From positions 1 through 64,000 of the forward strand of contig NZ_JAFBBD010000001.1 in assembly GCF_016906995.1 (NCBI RefSeq): a DNA stretch of 64,000 bases, written 5' to 3'. This DNA comes from Spongiibacter marinus. GTDB taxonomy: Bacteria > Pseudomonadota > Gammaproteobacteria > Pseudomonadales > Spongiibacteraceae. The notes beneath the pieces were generated by a model. The model did no database searches and had not been told where the DNA came from. It saw only the letters and a list, made by a program, of their open reading frames with translations. Positions 25,288 through 35,121 of the stretch are shown piece after piece. Made by a program: the position numbers and the translations under genes. Every line of letters starts with the position of its first letter. Positions within the stretch are counted from its first letter, which is position 1.

Positions 25288-27281
25288 TAGGCTTTCACCT
25301 CACTTGCTTGCGTTTCGATGCGCGCCACCTCATCAGCGGGGATGTGGTAATCGCGATCGTAGTTAAAGGTATGCACGATGGTCGCCAGAATCAGCGCCAC
25401 CAGCGACAGCGCCGCGGGCAGCCACATGTGCCAGATCAGGGTAAAGCCCAGCACCGTGCTGATACCGGCAATCACCATCCCCGCCGCTGTGTTTTTCGGC
25501 ATGTGGATCGGTAAGAAGCCGTCTTGAGGCCGCTTCACACCGTTGGCCTTCATTTGCCACCAGGCGTCGTTGTCATGCACGCGCGGGGTAAAGGCAAAGT
25601 TGTACTGCGGCGGGGGCGACGTAGTCGACCACTCCAAAGTACGGCCATCCCAGGGATCACCGGTTTCGTCGCGCAGTTGGTCGCGCTTGCGATAGCTGAA
25701 ATAGAACTGCAGCAGGAAGCAGATAATACCGATGCCGACTAACACGGCGCCGACCAGCGCGATCTGGAACCAGATCTGCAGTGACGGATCGTCAAAGTGG
25801 CTCATGCGACGCGTTACGCCCATCAGGCCCAGTACGTACAGCGGCATAAAGGCCAGATAGAAACCGATAATCCAGAACCAGAAGGTCATCTTGCCCCAGA
25901 AGGGATCCAGCTTGTATCCCGTTACTTTCGGGTACCAGTAGGCGATAGCCGCAAACACACCGAAGACCACACCACCGATAATCACATTGTGGAAGTGAGC
26001 AATCAGGAACAGGCTGTTGTGCAGTACAAAGTCAGCGGAAGGCACAGCCAACAGTACTCCCGTCATACCGCCGATAACAAAGGTCACCATAAAGCCGACC
26101 GTCCACAGCATGGGCACGTCAAACTTGATACGACCGCGATACATGGTAAACAGCCAGTTGAACACCTTGGCACCGGTCGGGATCGAGATGATCATGGTGG
26201 TGATGCCGAAGAAGCTATTCACCGTTGCCCCGCTTCCCATGGTGAAGAAGTGGTGCAGCCATACCAGGTAGGACAGGATGGTAATGACCACTGTCGCATA
26301 GACCATCGACGAGTAACCGAACAGACGCTTGCCGCTGTAGGTCGCCACAATTTCTGAGAACACACCAAACAGTGGCAGGATTAGGATATAGACTTCGGGG
26401 TGACCCCAAATCCAGATCAGGTTCACGTACATCATGGCGTTACCGCCAAGGTCGTTGGTGAAGAAGTTAGTGTCGAGGTAGCGATCCATAGACAGCATCG
26501 CCAGCACCGCAGTCAGCACGGGGAAAGCCGCCACAATCAGGACGTTAGTGCACAGCGCTGTCCAGGTGAATACCGGCATTTTCATCATCGACATGCCCGG
26601 TGCCCGCATCTTCACGATAGTAACCACGAAGTTGACGCCCGACAGCAGTGTACCGACCCCGGCAATCTGCAGGGCCCAAATATAGTAGTCCACCCCCACG
26701 CCCGGACTTTGCAGTATCCCGGTCAATGGCGGGTAGGCCAGCCAGCCTGATTTCGCGAACTCACCCACGAACAGTGACATCATCACCAGAATCGCGCCCG
26801 AGGCCGTCATCCAGAAGCTGAAGTTGTTTAGGAAGGGGAAGGCGACATCGCGGGCACCGATTTGCAGCGGCACGATGTAGTTCATAATGCCGACCACGAA
26901 GGGCATGGCCACGAAGAAGATCATAATCACGCCGTGGGCGGTGAAGATCTGGTCGTAGTGATCCGGCGGCAGGTAGCCCATGGAATCACCAAACGCGATG
27001 GCCTGCTGGATACGCATCATGATCGCGTCGGCAAAGCCGCGCAGCATCATCACAATACCCAGAATCATATACATCACACCGATGCGTTTATGATCGATAC
27101 TGGTAAACCATTCGGTCCACAAGTAGCCCCACAGCTTGGCGCGAGTAACCGCAACCAGCAGAGCAACACCACCAATCGCTACCATGGCGAAAGTCGCCAC
27201 AATAATTGGGTCGTGGTAAGGAATGGCCTCCAGACTGAGTCGGCCAAAAATCATTTTACCTAGGTCGAACGTGTCAGACAT
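25287..27281 (-). CDS. cyoB: Cytochrome bo3 ubiquinol oxidase, subunit I
   Basis: This subunit holds the low-spin heme, the heme-copper centre and the proton channels. The sequence [12 protein letters not shown] (His and Tyr of the CuB site) and the pair HHFFTMG are present, as are [12 protein letters not shown] for the heme ligands and the [16 protein letters not shown] region of helix III. At 664 residues with the long C-terminal extension it matches CyoB, not cytochrome c oxidases. It follows cyoA by 75 bp. A complete functional subunit is expected. Confidence 0.97.
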   Translation of the reverse strand: MSDTFDLGKMIFGRLSLEAIPYHDPIIVATFAMVAIGGVALLVAVTRAKLWGYLWTEWFTSIDHKRIGVMYMILGIVMMLRGFADAIMMRIQQAIAFGDSMGYLPPDHYDQIFTAHGVIMIFFVAMPFVVGIMNYIVPLQIGARDVAFPFLNNFSFWMTASGAILVMMSLFVGEFAKSGWLAYPPLTGILQSPGVGVDYYIWALQIAGVGTLLSGVNFVVTIVKMRAPGMSMMKMPVFTWTALCTNVLIVAAFPVLTAVLAMLSMDRYLDTNFFTNDLGGNAMMYVNLIWIWGHPEVYILILPLFGVFSEIVATYSGKRLFGYSSMVYATVVITILSYLVWLHHFFTMGSGATVNSFFGITTMIISIPTGAKVFNWLFTMYRGRIKFDVPMLWTVGFMVTFVIGGMTGVLLAVPSADFVLHNSLFLIAHFHNVIIGGVVFGVFAAIAYWYPKVTGYKLDPFWGKMTFWFWIIGFYLAFMPLYVLGLMGVTRRMSHFDDPSLQIWFQIALVGAVLVGIGIICFLLQFYFSYRKRDQLRDETGDPWDGRTLEWSTTSPPPQYNFAFTPRVHDNDAWWQMKANGVKRPQDGFLPIHMPKNTAAGMVIAGISTVLGFTLIWHMWLPAALSLVALILATIVHTFNYDRDYHIPADEVARIETQASEVKA

Positions 27282-27356
27282 GGGAATTACCGGCGCCCCA
27301 GGCGCTGTTCGGGTGAATGGAAGGGCTGCGCTGCAACCCGCTCAAAATGTGAGGCA

Positions 27357-28310
27357 TCAATGCGCATGGTGATCTGCCTCGTGTTGACTGTGATCCTGAT
27401 GACCACTGTGGCCGCCCATCATGTCCTTCATGCACAGCGTGCCGGGATCAACGCAGCGGTTAAGAATGGCGTCGTAGAGGCCAGGCATCACCGTGTTGAA
27501 GTAGCGAACCGGGTCATACTGACTGGGTTTCTCCAGCTCTTTATACGCGGTACGGCTCAACTCGGTGCCCTGGCTTTTAACGGTGTCCAGCCACTGAGCA
27601 AAGCCTTCGTCGGTCTTGCCGTGGAATTTAAAGCGCATACCGTTAAAGCCAGCACCGGAGTAGTTAGCAGAGAAACCGTCGTAGACGCCTTCCTCATTAA
27701 TGACGGCGTGCAACTGCGTTTCCATGCCACCCATGGCGTAGATCTGGCCCGCCAGGGCCGGGATGAAAAACGAGTTCATCATCGTTGTTGCGGTGATCTT
27801 AAATTTGATCGGACGATCCAGCGGTGCCGCCAGCTCGTTAACCGCCGCCACATCGTACTCGGGGTAGAAGAACAACCACTTCCAATCCATCGCGACCACT
27901 TCCACGATCAGCGGCTCGACACCGGCCGGGACCGGCTTGCCTTCATCCACGCGATCGAGCGGGCGGTAAGGGTCGAGTTGGTGAGTACTCACCCAGGTCA
28001 TCGCGCCCAGGGCAATAATGATTGCCAGCGGCGCCGCCCAGATCACTAACTCCAAATGCGTTGAGTGATCCCAGTCGGGCTGGTATGTTGCTTTTTTGTT
28101 CGACGCGCGATAGCGCCAAGCAAACAGCAGCGTCAGCGCAATGACGGGCACAACGATTATTAACATAAGTACCGTTGCCCAAATAATCAGGTCAGCCTGC
28201 TGAGCGGCGATATCGCCCGAGGGCGACATAACAACCCAGTCGCAGCCACTGATCATTGCGACGCCCGCCGTCGCAGCTAATGATTTGATAAGGGTTTTGA
28301 ACACTGTCAT
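27357..28310 (-). CDS. cyoA: Cytochrome bo3 ubiquinol oxidase, subunit II
   Basis: A lipoprotein signal (MISGCDWVV) is followed by two membrane helices (residues about 40-62 and 85-105) and a cupredoxin-like periplasmic domain. The copper-A ligands of cytochrome c oxidases are not there, as expected for a quinol oxidase; the EVVAMDWKWLFFYPEY and FSANYSGAGFNGMRF segments are typical of CyoA. The C-terminus ends in an unusual histidine-rich tail (HSGHQDHSQHEADHHAH) that might bind copper or zinc. It is the first gene of the oxidase operon, divergent from the MFS gene. Confidence 0.96.
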   Translation of the reverse strand: MTVFKTLIKSLAATAGVAMISGCDWVVMSPSGDIAAQQADLIIWATVLMLIIVVPVIALTLLFAWRYRASNKKATYQPDWDHSTHLELVIWAAPLAIIIALGAMTWVSTHQLDPYRPLDRVDEGKPVPAGVEPLIVEVVAMDWKWLFFYPEYDVAAVNELAAPLDRPIKFKITATTMMNSFFIPALAGQIYAMGGMETQLHAVINEEGVYDGFSANYSGAGFNGMRFKFHGKTDEGFAQWLDTVKSQGTELSRTAYKELEKPSQYDPVRYFNTVMPGLYDAILNRCVDPGTLCMKDMMGGHSGHQDHSQHEADHHAH

Positions 28311-28378
28311 CGCTACACGCTTGTCCAGTTATTGCATTGGGTTGTGGACTGTACGTGAACGAATAGGGAGTGAGAATT

Positions 28379-28391
28379 GGACAATTTGTCC
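28379..28391. promoter_or_regulatory. 13-bp palindrome between cyoA and the MFS gene
   Basis: GGACAA-T-TTGTCC is a perfect palindrome in the 155-bp divergent region; an extra TTGTCC half-site lies at 28321-28326 close to the cyoA start. It could be the operator of a respiratory or nitric-oxide regulator controlling cyo; it does not match the RegA GCGNC-type consensus. Confidence 0.45.
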
Positions 28392-28465
28392 TATGTTCGC
28401 TTTCAAACAAAGCCGTTAGGCTTCGTGTCACTCAGAGTACTACGGGCGGAAAACACCTTCTGACT

Positions 28466-29779
28466 ATGGCAAATTTAACAGCAAATACCTCAACAGCTGA
28501 GGACATGAAAACCCCAGCGGGACACTCTCCAGTCGCCCCCAGCGAGATAGCAGTGGGCGTCATTATTGGCAGAGCTTCCGAGCATTTTGACTTCTTCGTG
28601 TTCGGTATCGCCTGCGTGCTGGTCTTCCCGCATGTCTTCTTTCCTTTTACTGACTCGCTAAATGGCATGCTCTATGGCTTTGCCATTTTCGCTATGGCTT
28701 TCGTTGCTCGCCCCTTCGGCACCGCACTATTCATGGCCATTCAGCGCCGCTGGGGCCGAAGCGTTAAGCTAACCGTATCGCTCTTCCTGTTGGGAACCGC
28801 GACGGCGGGCATCGCCTTTTTGCCAAGCTACGCCAGCCTGGGTGGCAGCGCCATCTTCCTGCTTGCCGTGTTTCGAATCTTGCAGGGCTTTGCGTTAGGC
28901 GGCTCATGGGACGGCCTACCATCGCTGCTCGCATTGAATGCGCCCCCGGCTAAGCGCAACTGGTATACCATGTTCGGCCAGCTGGGTGCGCCTATCGGCT
29001 TCCTGCTTGCCAATGCATTGTTCTTGTACCTAACACTCAGCGTAAGCCAGGAAGATTTCCAAAACTGGGCGTGGCGCTACCCCTTCTTTGTCGCCTTCGC
29101 AATTAACGTTGTCGCCCTGTTCGCACGGCTGCGCCTGGTGCTCACCGAAGAGTACACACTGGCGATGGAAGAGAAAGAACTGGAGCCGGTCAGCACCAAG
29201 AAAATGCTCGATGAAGAAGGCCCAACGATCTTCCTCGGCGCCTTCGCCGCACTGGCCAGCTATGCTCTGTTCCACATTGTGACGATTTTCCCGCTGTCGT
29301 GGATCTCGCTGCAGAACTCTCAGGTCATCACCAATGTGCTGACCGTGCAAATCTTCGGTGGTGTGATCGGCGTTGTCGCAACCCTCGCCTCGGGCCTGAT
29401 TGCCAGCCGCCTCGGTAAGCGAGCGCTGGTTGCCTCAATGGCGGTGCTGATCGCTGCCTTCGCCGCCTTTGCCCCCGCACTACTCGGCGGCTCGGCGGGT
29501 GCGCAAAACGCCTTCATCCTGATCGGCTTCACGCTGCTCGGTTTGTCATACGGCCAATCGTCGGGAACCGTTACCGACAACTTTGCCCCGCGCTTCCGCT
29601 ATGCCGGTGCGGCACTGACTTCTGACTTCGCCTGGTTGTTCGGCGCAGCCTTTGCCCCGCTGATCGCACTGGGTCTGTCTGTGCACTTCGGTTTGACCGC
29701 TGTGTCCGGCTACCTGCTCTCCGGTGCGCTCAGCACTCTGCTGGCACTTTATATCCTGCGCCGCCTCGCGGCGAAGTAG
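28466..29779 (+). CDS. MFS transporter (metabolite:proton symporter type)
   Basis: About twelve membrane helices are visible with the MFS loop 2-3 sequence RPFGTALFMAIQRRWGRS, although the usual GxxxDRxGRR is modified. I start at ATG 28466 (MANLTANTS), giving 437 residues; the frame stays open for 32 codons upstream, through the divergent regulatory region. MFS genes of this kind sit directly upstream of cyoABCD in Pseudomonas and relatives, so the link to the oxidase is conserved, though the substrate is unknown. A strong terminator follows the gene. Confidence 0.88.
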   Translation: MANLTANTSTAEDMKTPAGHSPVAPSEIAVGVIIGRASEHFDFFVFGIACVLVFPHVFFPFTDSLNGMLYGFAIFAMAFVARPFGTALFMAIQRRWGRSVKLTVSLFLLGTATAGIAFLPSYASLGGSAIFLLAVFRILQGFALGGSWDGLPSLLALNAPPAKRNWYTMFGQLGAPIGFLLANALFLYLTLSVSQEDFQNWAWRYPFFVAFAINVVALFARLRLVLTEEYTLAMEEKELEPVSTKKMLDEEGPTIFLGAFAALASYALFHIVTIFPLSWISLQNSQVITNVLTVQIFGGVIGVVATLASGLIASRLGKRALVASMAVLIAAFAAFAPALLGGSAGAQNAFILIGFTLLGLSYGQSSGTVTDNFAPRFRYAGAALTSDFAWLFGAAFAPLIALGLSVHFGLTAVSGYLLSGALSTLLALYILRRLAAK

Positions 29780-29801
29780 GCCAGCTCCCTTTTAGGCTCT
29801 C

Positions 29802-29833
29802 GCCCCACTCCCCCGGGGTGGGGGCCTTGTTTT
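29802..29833 (+). terminator. Rho-independent terminator after the MFS gene
   Basis: GC-rich arms CCCCAC and GTGGGG around TCCCCCGGG, followed by CCTTGTTTT. It lies 22 bp after the MFS stop and before the photolyase operon. Confidence 0.65.
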
Positions 29834-29906
29834 CCCGCCACCTTCTCGCAAATCCAAAGCCTTCCCGACACCCTATAAGTTCTAGAGATCACTACTGGGG
29901 TTAGGC

Positions 29907-31226
29907 ATGCGCCGAGGACTATTTTTATTCAGCAATGACCTTCGTCTGCACGACAATGCAGCGCTGCGGCGCATTGCCAGTCAAGTAGACGAGTTGTTGC
30001 TCGTATATTGCCTGGACCCAGAGTTATTCCGGCCTCGGTTCTGCCAAACCCCGGCTCTGGGCAGCCACCGCCTGAAATTTATCCAGGAGAGTCTGCGCGA
30101 CCTACAGGCGCAACTGGCCTCGATGGGCCAGCGGCTTACCATTGTCGAGGCGTCGGCAGGGCGCACGATTCCGGCGCTGGTCGAGCGCTACGACGTTGCA
30201 GTCATCGCGCAGGCACAGGCCATCGGGCTGGATGAGCGCCGACAGTGGCAAGCCCTGCAACAACAGCTCCCCGACTGCCGTTTTATCGAGGCCAATAATC
30301 ACTGTTTGTTTGAAGTCGACGAGCTGCCGTTTTCCCTGGGTGGCCTGCCCGAAAGCTTTTCAAAATTTCGCCGCAAACTCGGCGACCAGCTCCCCAGCCC
30401 CGCGCTCGCCGCACCCGCTTCGCTTCCGCCGCCACCTGCCGGCTGGCGCACCGAGAGCCACGCAGGTTACAGCGCCGCTGGCGAGCAACGATTTATTGGC
30501 GGTGAAACGGCCGCCATCGCTCACTTGAAAAACTATTTTTCAACAGCGCTGCCCACCCAGTACAAAGCAACACGCAATGCACTGTGGGGGTGGGAGACCT
30601 CGACCAAGTTTTCTGCCTGGCTGGCAAACGGCTGCCTGTCGCCCAGACGACTGCTCGATACGCTGATCGACTACGAGCAAAGCGTACAGCGCAATGGCTC
30701 CACCGAGTGGATTTACGTTGAGTTGCTTTGGCGGGAGTACTTCCAGTTCTATGCCCTGCGCCACGGCGCAGACCTGTTTTCATTTTCAGGCATTAAGCAC
30801 CAAAAACCGTTAACCAGCTTTTACCCACAACGCTTTCGCCAGTGGTGCGAGGGCACAACGCCCTACCCGCTCGTTAATGCGTGTATGCGCGAGCTAAATG
30901 CCAGCGGCTATATGAGTAACCGAGGGCGGCAGATCGTCGCGAGTTGCTTCGTCCATGAGATGGGGCTGGACTGGCGCTACGGCGCGGCCTATTTTCAGCG
31001 CCAGCTTATCGATTACGACGTCGCCAGCAATTGGGGGAATTGGCAGTATCTGGCAGGTGTTGGCGCTGACCCGCGCGGACACCGACACTTTGACCTGAAT
31101 AAGCAAACCGAACAGTTCGACCCCGATGGTGAATTCCGCCGTCACTGGCTCGGCGAGGACGCCACCGCCGTCGAGCTCGACCATATCGATATCGTTGACT
31201 GGCCCATCCTGAGAGAGGGGCAATGA
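29907..31226 (+). CDS. Cryptochrome DASH (photolyase family)
   Basis: The N-terminal antenna domain ([15 protein letters not shown]) and the C-terminal FAD domain are both present. The latter shows [43 protein letters not shown] (in part) and the DASH-specific [20 protein letters not shown] followed by RHFDLNKQ. At 439 residues it is a full-length CRY-DASH, a group that repairs cyclobutane dimers in single-stranded DNA and may act as a light receptor. It is the first of three photolyase-family genes; its stop overlaps the next start (ATGA). No terminator is seen between them. Confidence 0.95.
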   Translation: MRRGLFLFSNDLRLHDNAALRRIASQVDELLLVYCLDPELFRPRFCQTPALGSHRLKFIQESLRDLQAQLASMGQRLTIVEASAGRTIPALVERYDVAVIAQAQAIGLDERRQWQALQQQLPDCRFIEANNHCLFEVDELPFSLGGLPESFSKFRRKLGDQLPSPALAAPASLPPPPAGWRTESHAGYSAAGEQRFIGGETAAIAHLKNYFSTALPTQYKATRNALWGWETSTKFSAWLANGCLSPRRLLDTLIDYEQSVQRNGSTEWIYVELLWREYFQFYALRHGADLFSFSGIKHQKPLTSFYPQRFRQWCEGTTPYPLVNACMRELNASGYMSNRGRQIVASCFVHEMGLDWRYGAAYFQRQLIDYDVASNWGNWQYLAGVGADPRGHRHFDLNKQTEQFDPDGEFRRHWLGEDATAVELDHIDIVDWPILREGQ

Positions 31227-32716
31227 GCCGCGCCATTCAACTGGTGTGGTTAAAGCGCGACCTTCGCCTCAGCGACCACGCCCCCCTTGCCAACGCCTGC
31301 GCGGCGGGCGGACCGGTACTACTTCTATACATTTTCGAACCGGAATTACTGGCCGACCCCCACTATGATGAGCGTCACTGGCGCTTTGTGTGGCAATCAC
31401 TGGAAGCCATGCAAACCGCGCTGAAACCCTTTGGCGGACACGTTCAGGTATTGCACGGCGAGGCACTGGCAATTTTTTCCGCTCTGCAGCAGCGCCTTAC
31501 CATCGACACCGTTTTCAGCCACCAGGAAATCGGGCTGGCCTCCACGTTTGCTCGCGACCGTCGGCTTGCCGCGTTCTTCACCGCATCAAACATACACTGG
31601 CAGCAAAGCCCTAGCGGCGCTGTTCAGCGCGGCGCAACGCATCGGCACGGTTGGGACAGTCGATGGCAGAAAGTCATGCGCGCATCACCGGCCGCGCCGT
31701 CAATGAATAGCGCCACATTTGCAGAACCACTGCAGCCAAACGGCTTTGACATGCAGCCACCGGCAAGCTGGACAAGCCCAAATGCCGCCTTTCAGCAGGG
31801 CGGCGCTGATGCCGCCTGGCAAACCCTGCACAGCTTCTTTGAGCACCGTGGCAAGGACTACTACCGCTCACTGTCCAGCCCTGAGCTGAGTCGCGCAGCC
31901 TGTTCCCGTCTGTCGCCATACTTGGCGTGGGGCTGCATTAGCCTGCGCGAGGTCTATCAATATTTACTCGCGCGCTGGCGCACGCCGGGCTGGTCTCGCA
32001 GCCATGTCGCCTTTTCCTCACGGCTTCACTGGCACTGCCACTTTATGCAGAAATTTGAAAGTGAATGTGAAATGGAGACGCGGCCACTCAATCGCGCCTA
32101 CGAGGCGTTTCCATGGCGGGAGGGGGAAGACGCGGAGCGCGACCTCATCGCCTGGCAATCGGGTAAAACCGGCTATCCTTTAGTGGATGCCTGCATGCGC
32201 TGCCTGCAGGCCACCGGTTACATCAACTTTCGGATGCGCGCCATGTTAGTGAGCTTTCTCTGCCATCACCTACGGATCAATTGGACGCGGGGTAGCCGGC
32301 ACCTGGCATCACTATTTCTGGATTTCGAGCCCGGCATTCACTACCCACAAATGCAAATGCAAGCCGGCGTTACCGGGATCAATACGCTGCGTATCTACAA
32401 CCCTGTTAAACAATCCCAGGAGCACGACCCCGAGGGAACCTTTATTCGCCAGTGGTTGCCAGAGCTGGCAAACCTGCCCAGCCCCGTCATCCATCAACCG
32501 TGGCATATTCCACCGCTGGAGGCGGCCATGTATCACTTCACACCGGGCAAGGATTACCCGTTACCCATCGTCGATATTAGCGTCAGCGGGAAAACAGCAC
32601 GAAGCGTGTTCTGGCAGTGGCGCGCCCGCCCCGATGTTAAGCAAGAAGCCCAGCGTATCTTGGCCACGCATGTGCGCCCCAAACTCAACACCACCCCGAC
32701 GAAGCGAGCCGGATAA
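31223..32716 (+). CDS. Photolyase-family FAD protein, 497 aa
   Basis: The antenna domain begins [21 protein letters not shown], and the FAD-binding part contains [33 protein letters not shown] and [22 protein letters not shown] (in part). The [24 protein letters not shown] stretch replaces the DASH motif, so this belongs to the FAD-binding photolyase group found beside FeS-photolyases, not to CRY-DASH. The usual tryptophan electron-transfer positions cannot be checked here without alignment. It is full length with coupled starts on both sides (ATGA and TAATG). DNA repair of UV lesions is likely, though a signalling role is possible. Confidence 0.88.
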   Translation: MSRAIQLVWLKRDLRLSDHAPLANACAAGGPVLLLYIFEPELLADPHYDERHWRFVWQSLEAMQTALKPFGGHVQVLHGEALAIFSALQQRLTIDTVFSHQEIGLASTFARDRRLAAFFTASNIHWQQSPSGAVQRGATHRHGWDSRWQKVMRASPAAPSMNSATFAEPLQPNGFDMQPPASWTSPNAAFQQGGADAAWQTLHSFFEHRGKDYYRSLSSPELSRAACSRLSPYLAWGCISLREVYQYLLARWRTPGWSRSHVAFSSRLHWHCHFMQKFESECEMETRPLNRAYEAFPWREGEDAERDLIAWQSGKTGYPLVDACMRCLQATGYINFRMRAMLVSFLCHHLRINWTRGSRHLASLFLDFEPGIHYPQMQMQAGVTGINTLRIYNPVKQSQEHDPEGTFIRQWLPELANLPSPVIHQPWHIPPLEAAMYHFTPGKDYPLPIVDISVSGKTARSVFWQWRARPDVKQEAQRILATHVRPKLNTTPTKRAG

Positions 32717-34278
32717 TGCGCCAGTATCAACGCCTGCGATTGATTCTCGGTGACCAACTGAATGCCAGCCACAGCTGGTACCGAGAGCACGACGATCAAA
32801 CCCTTTACGTTATTGCCGAGCTGCATCAAGAAGCCAGCTACTGCCGACATCACATTCAGAAACTGTGCGGCTTTTTCGCCGCCATGGAGCAGTTTGCCAA
32901 GGCGCTAAAAAAAGCGGGCCACCATGTCCTGCACCTGAACTTGGATGACACTGCAGAAGACGCCGATCTCAACGCCCTGCTGCAACGCTTATGCCGCCAC
33001 TACGGGGTTTCACAGCTGGAGTATCAGCAACCTGACGAGTACCGGGTGCACCAGCAGTTACAAGCGCTGACACTAGCAAATGGCGTGCAGCATCACTGCG
33101 TAGACAGCGAGCACTTCATGCTGCCCTTTGCGGAACTGGGGCAGTATTTTACGGCAGGCAAAGCCCAGAAAATGGAATTTTTCTATCGCAAAATGCGCAA
33201 ACGCTTTCATGTGTTAATGGACGGGGAAAACGGCGATGAGCCCCGTGGCGGGCGGTGGAATTACGATGCAGATAACCGCAACAAGCTCAGTGCTGAGGAC
33301 CTCGACGGCATCCCCGAGGCGCTGTGTTTTGCCAACCCCGTTGGGCCGATTCGCGAGCGCATTGCCCGCCACAACATCGCCAGCATCGGCCAGGACGGCG
33401 ACGAGCTTCCCTGGCCGATTACCCGCCAGCAGGCCCTGCAACTGCTCACGTATTTTTGTGAGCAGCTGCTACCGAACTTCGGGCGCTTTCAAGACGCCAT
33501 GACTGCACGTAGCGAGCATCGGTGGAGCCTTTATCACTCGCGCCTCGCCTTTGCGATGAACAGCAAGCTGTTGTCGCCAAAGCAGGTGATTGATGCATCT
33601 CTGAATGCCTTTGAGCGAAGCGATGGCGCGATAGATATTGCGCAAATCGAGGGTTTTATCCGCCAAATTTTAGGCTGGCGAGAATTTGTGCGCGGCGTTT
33701 ATTGGGCAAATATGCCCGACTACGGCGAGCGCAATGCCCTGAATGCCCAGCGACCGCTGCCGCGTTGGTATTGGAACGGCGAGACACACATGCACTGCCT
33801 GAAGCAGGCAATAGACCAGTCGCTGACGCACGCCTACGCCCATCATATCCAACGCCTAATGGTCACTGGGAACTTTGCGCTGCTGGCTGGCATTCATCCC
33901 GATGCGGTCGACAGCTGGTACCTGGGCATTTATATCGATGCCCTGGAGTGGGTGGAAATGCCCAATACTCGCGGCATGAGCCAGTACGCCGATGGCGGCT
34001 TGGTGGCCAGTAAAGCCTACGCCGCGAGCGGTAACTACATGAACAAAATGAGCGACTACTGCGGCGACTGCCACTACAAGGTGAAAGAAAAAACAGGCGA
34101 GCGAAGCTGCCCTTTAAATAGCCTGTACTGGCATTTTATGCTGCGCCACCGCGAGAATTTTGCGCGTAACCCGAGGGTGGGCATGGTTTACAAAAGCTGG
34201 GATAAGATGGCTGATGACAAGCAACAAGCCGTGTTGCAACGCGCCGACTGGTGCCTGGAGAATATCGACACGCTATAG
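32716..34278 (+). CDS. phrB: FeS-cluster (6-4)-type bacterial photolyase/cryptochrome
   Basis: The start YQRLRLILGDQLNASHSWY and the EFFYRKMRKRFHVLMDG segment are typical of the FeS-BCP family (PhrB of Agrobacterium, CryB of Rhodobacter). The C-terminal part has MSQYADGGLVASKAYAASG and cysteines CGDCHYKVKEKTGERSCP that, with an earlier Cys, would hold the 4Fe-4S cluster. At 520 residues it is complete. Homologues repair (6-4) photoproducts using FAD and a ribolumazine antenna. Its ATG overlaps the previous TAA by one base, so all three photolyase-family genes form one operon. Confidence 0.92.
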   Translation: MRQYQRLRLILGDQLNASHSWYREHDDQTLYVIAELHQEASYCRHHIQKLCGFFAAMEQFAKALKKAGHHVLHLNLDDTAEDADLNALLQRLCRHYGVSQLEYQQPDEYRVHQQLQALTLANGVQHHCVDSEHFMLPFAELGQYFTAGKAQKMEFFYRKMRKRFHVLMDGENGDEPRGGRWNYDADNRNKLSAEDLDGIPEALCFANPVGPIRERIARHNIASIGQDGDELPWPITRQQALQLLTYFCEQLLPNFGRFQDAMTARSEHRWSLYHSRLAFAMNSKLLSPKQVIDASLNAFERSDGAIDIAQIEGFIRQILGWREFVRGVYWANMPDYGERNALNAQRPLPRWYWNGETHMHCLKQAIDQSLTHAYAHHIQRLMVTGNFALLAGIHPDAVDSWYLGIYIDALEWVEMPNTRGMSQYADGGLVASKAYAASGNYMNKMSDYCGDCHYKVKEKTGERSCPLNSLYWHFMLRHRENFARNPRVGMVYKSWDKMADDKQQAVLQRADWCLENIDTL

Positions 34279-34306
34279 TGTTTGCACCTTTACACAGGAG
34301 CGCCAC

Positions 34307-34552
34307 ATGGAAGACAGCCAAGTACGCGACCAGCTCGCCTTAGAGCGCACCCTTCTCGCCAATGAACGCACGCTGCTTGCCTATTTGCGCAGCGCCCTCG
34401 CCTTCGCCGCTGCTGGTGCGGCCATCCTTCATTTCTACGCTCAACAAGCGCTGCTGGTCAGTTTGGCATGGGGCTTAGTCGCCGCCGGCGCCGCCATCGG
34501 CATTTGGGGCGCCTACCGCTTCGCTCAAGTTCGCAGGCGCCTGCGTAATTAA
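34307..34552 (+). CDS. DUF202 (YidH-like) small membrane protein
   Basis: The N-terminal LALERTLLANERTLLAYLRSAL is the DUF202 signature, followed by two membrane helices (LAFAAAGAAILHFYA and VSLAWGLVAAGAAIGIWGAY). I start it at ATG 34307, which has ACAGGAG five bases upstream; the open frame runs earlier inside the photolyase gene. At 81 residues it is the normal size. It follows phrB by 28 bp, so it may share the transcript. Function of the family is unknown. Confidence 0.85.
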   Translation: MEDSQVRDQLALERTLLANERTLLAYLRSALAFAAAGAAILHFYAQQALLVSLAWGLVAAGAAIGIWGAYRFAQVRRRLRN

Positions 34553-34989
34553 GCCAGGCGCACAATGAACAGCCCGGCGAGTAAGCAGGCGATCGCAACG
34601 CTGCTAAGGCAGCAGCGCAAACTGATATACCAGCTGGGTAAGCCATAGCGGTAATAGCGAAACAAGTCATAACACCAGAGAATACCGAGTAGGATGGCCA
34701 ACGTAAGGTAGGCTTGCGCCATTGGCATCCATACCGTAAATGCCACCGCGATCGCCGCCGCCATTCCCAGCAAGGCATCGTTGAAGCACGGTGCTGAAAA
34801 GGTCCCTCCCCAAAGCGTTCCCGCCATAAAAGCGGTGATGGCCACGCCATAACTGTGCAACGCCACCTGGCCGGTCAGGCCGGCCCAACTGCCGCCGACA
34901 TACACGGCCCACAGCGCTGCAATAAACGGTATCGCACCCAGCGCACCTGCCAGCAGGTAGCTGCGTTGCGCAATGCCTGTTGTCGCCAT
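34549..34989 (-). CDS. DUF3429 membrane protein
   Basis: Five hydrophobic segments cover most of the 146 residues, with HSYGVAITAFMAGTLWGGTF and LLGILWCYDLFRYYRYGLP in the middle and C-terminal part, typical of DUF3429 proteins found in marine and soil Proteobacteria near photolyase genes. The gene is convergent with the DUF202 gene and their stop codons overlap by four bases. Function is unknown. Confidence 0.78.
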   Translation of the reverse strand: MATTGIAQRSYLLAGALGAIPFIAALWAVYVGGSWAGLTGQVALHSYGVAITAFMAGTLWGGTFSAPCFNDALLGMAAAIAVAFTVWMPMAQAYLTLAILLGILWCYDLFRYYRYGLPSWYISLRCCLSSVAIACLLAGLFIVRLA

Positions 34990-35050
34990 AAGTTTTCTCC
35001 TCTTTCGTCAATACGAAAAACAAGAAAAGCCCGGATTTATCGTCCAGAAA

Positions 35051-35075
35051 CAAAAAAGCGCCCGAGGGCGGGCGC
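35051..35075 (-). terminator. Rho-independent terminator of the lipoprotein hydrolase gene
   Basis: Perfect 7-bp arms GCGCCCG/CGGGCGC around a 4-base loop (35058-35075), followed on the minus strand by six T. It lies 47 bp after the hydrolase stop at 35122. Confidence 0.85.
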
Positions 35076-35121
35076 AAGCTGTGAAACGACCACCCGGGAG
35101 AGTGGTCACGCACTAAAAGTG

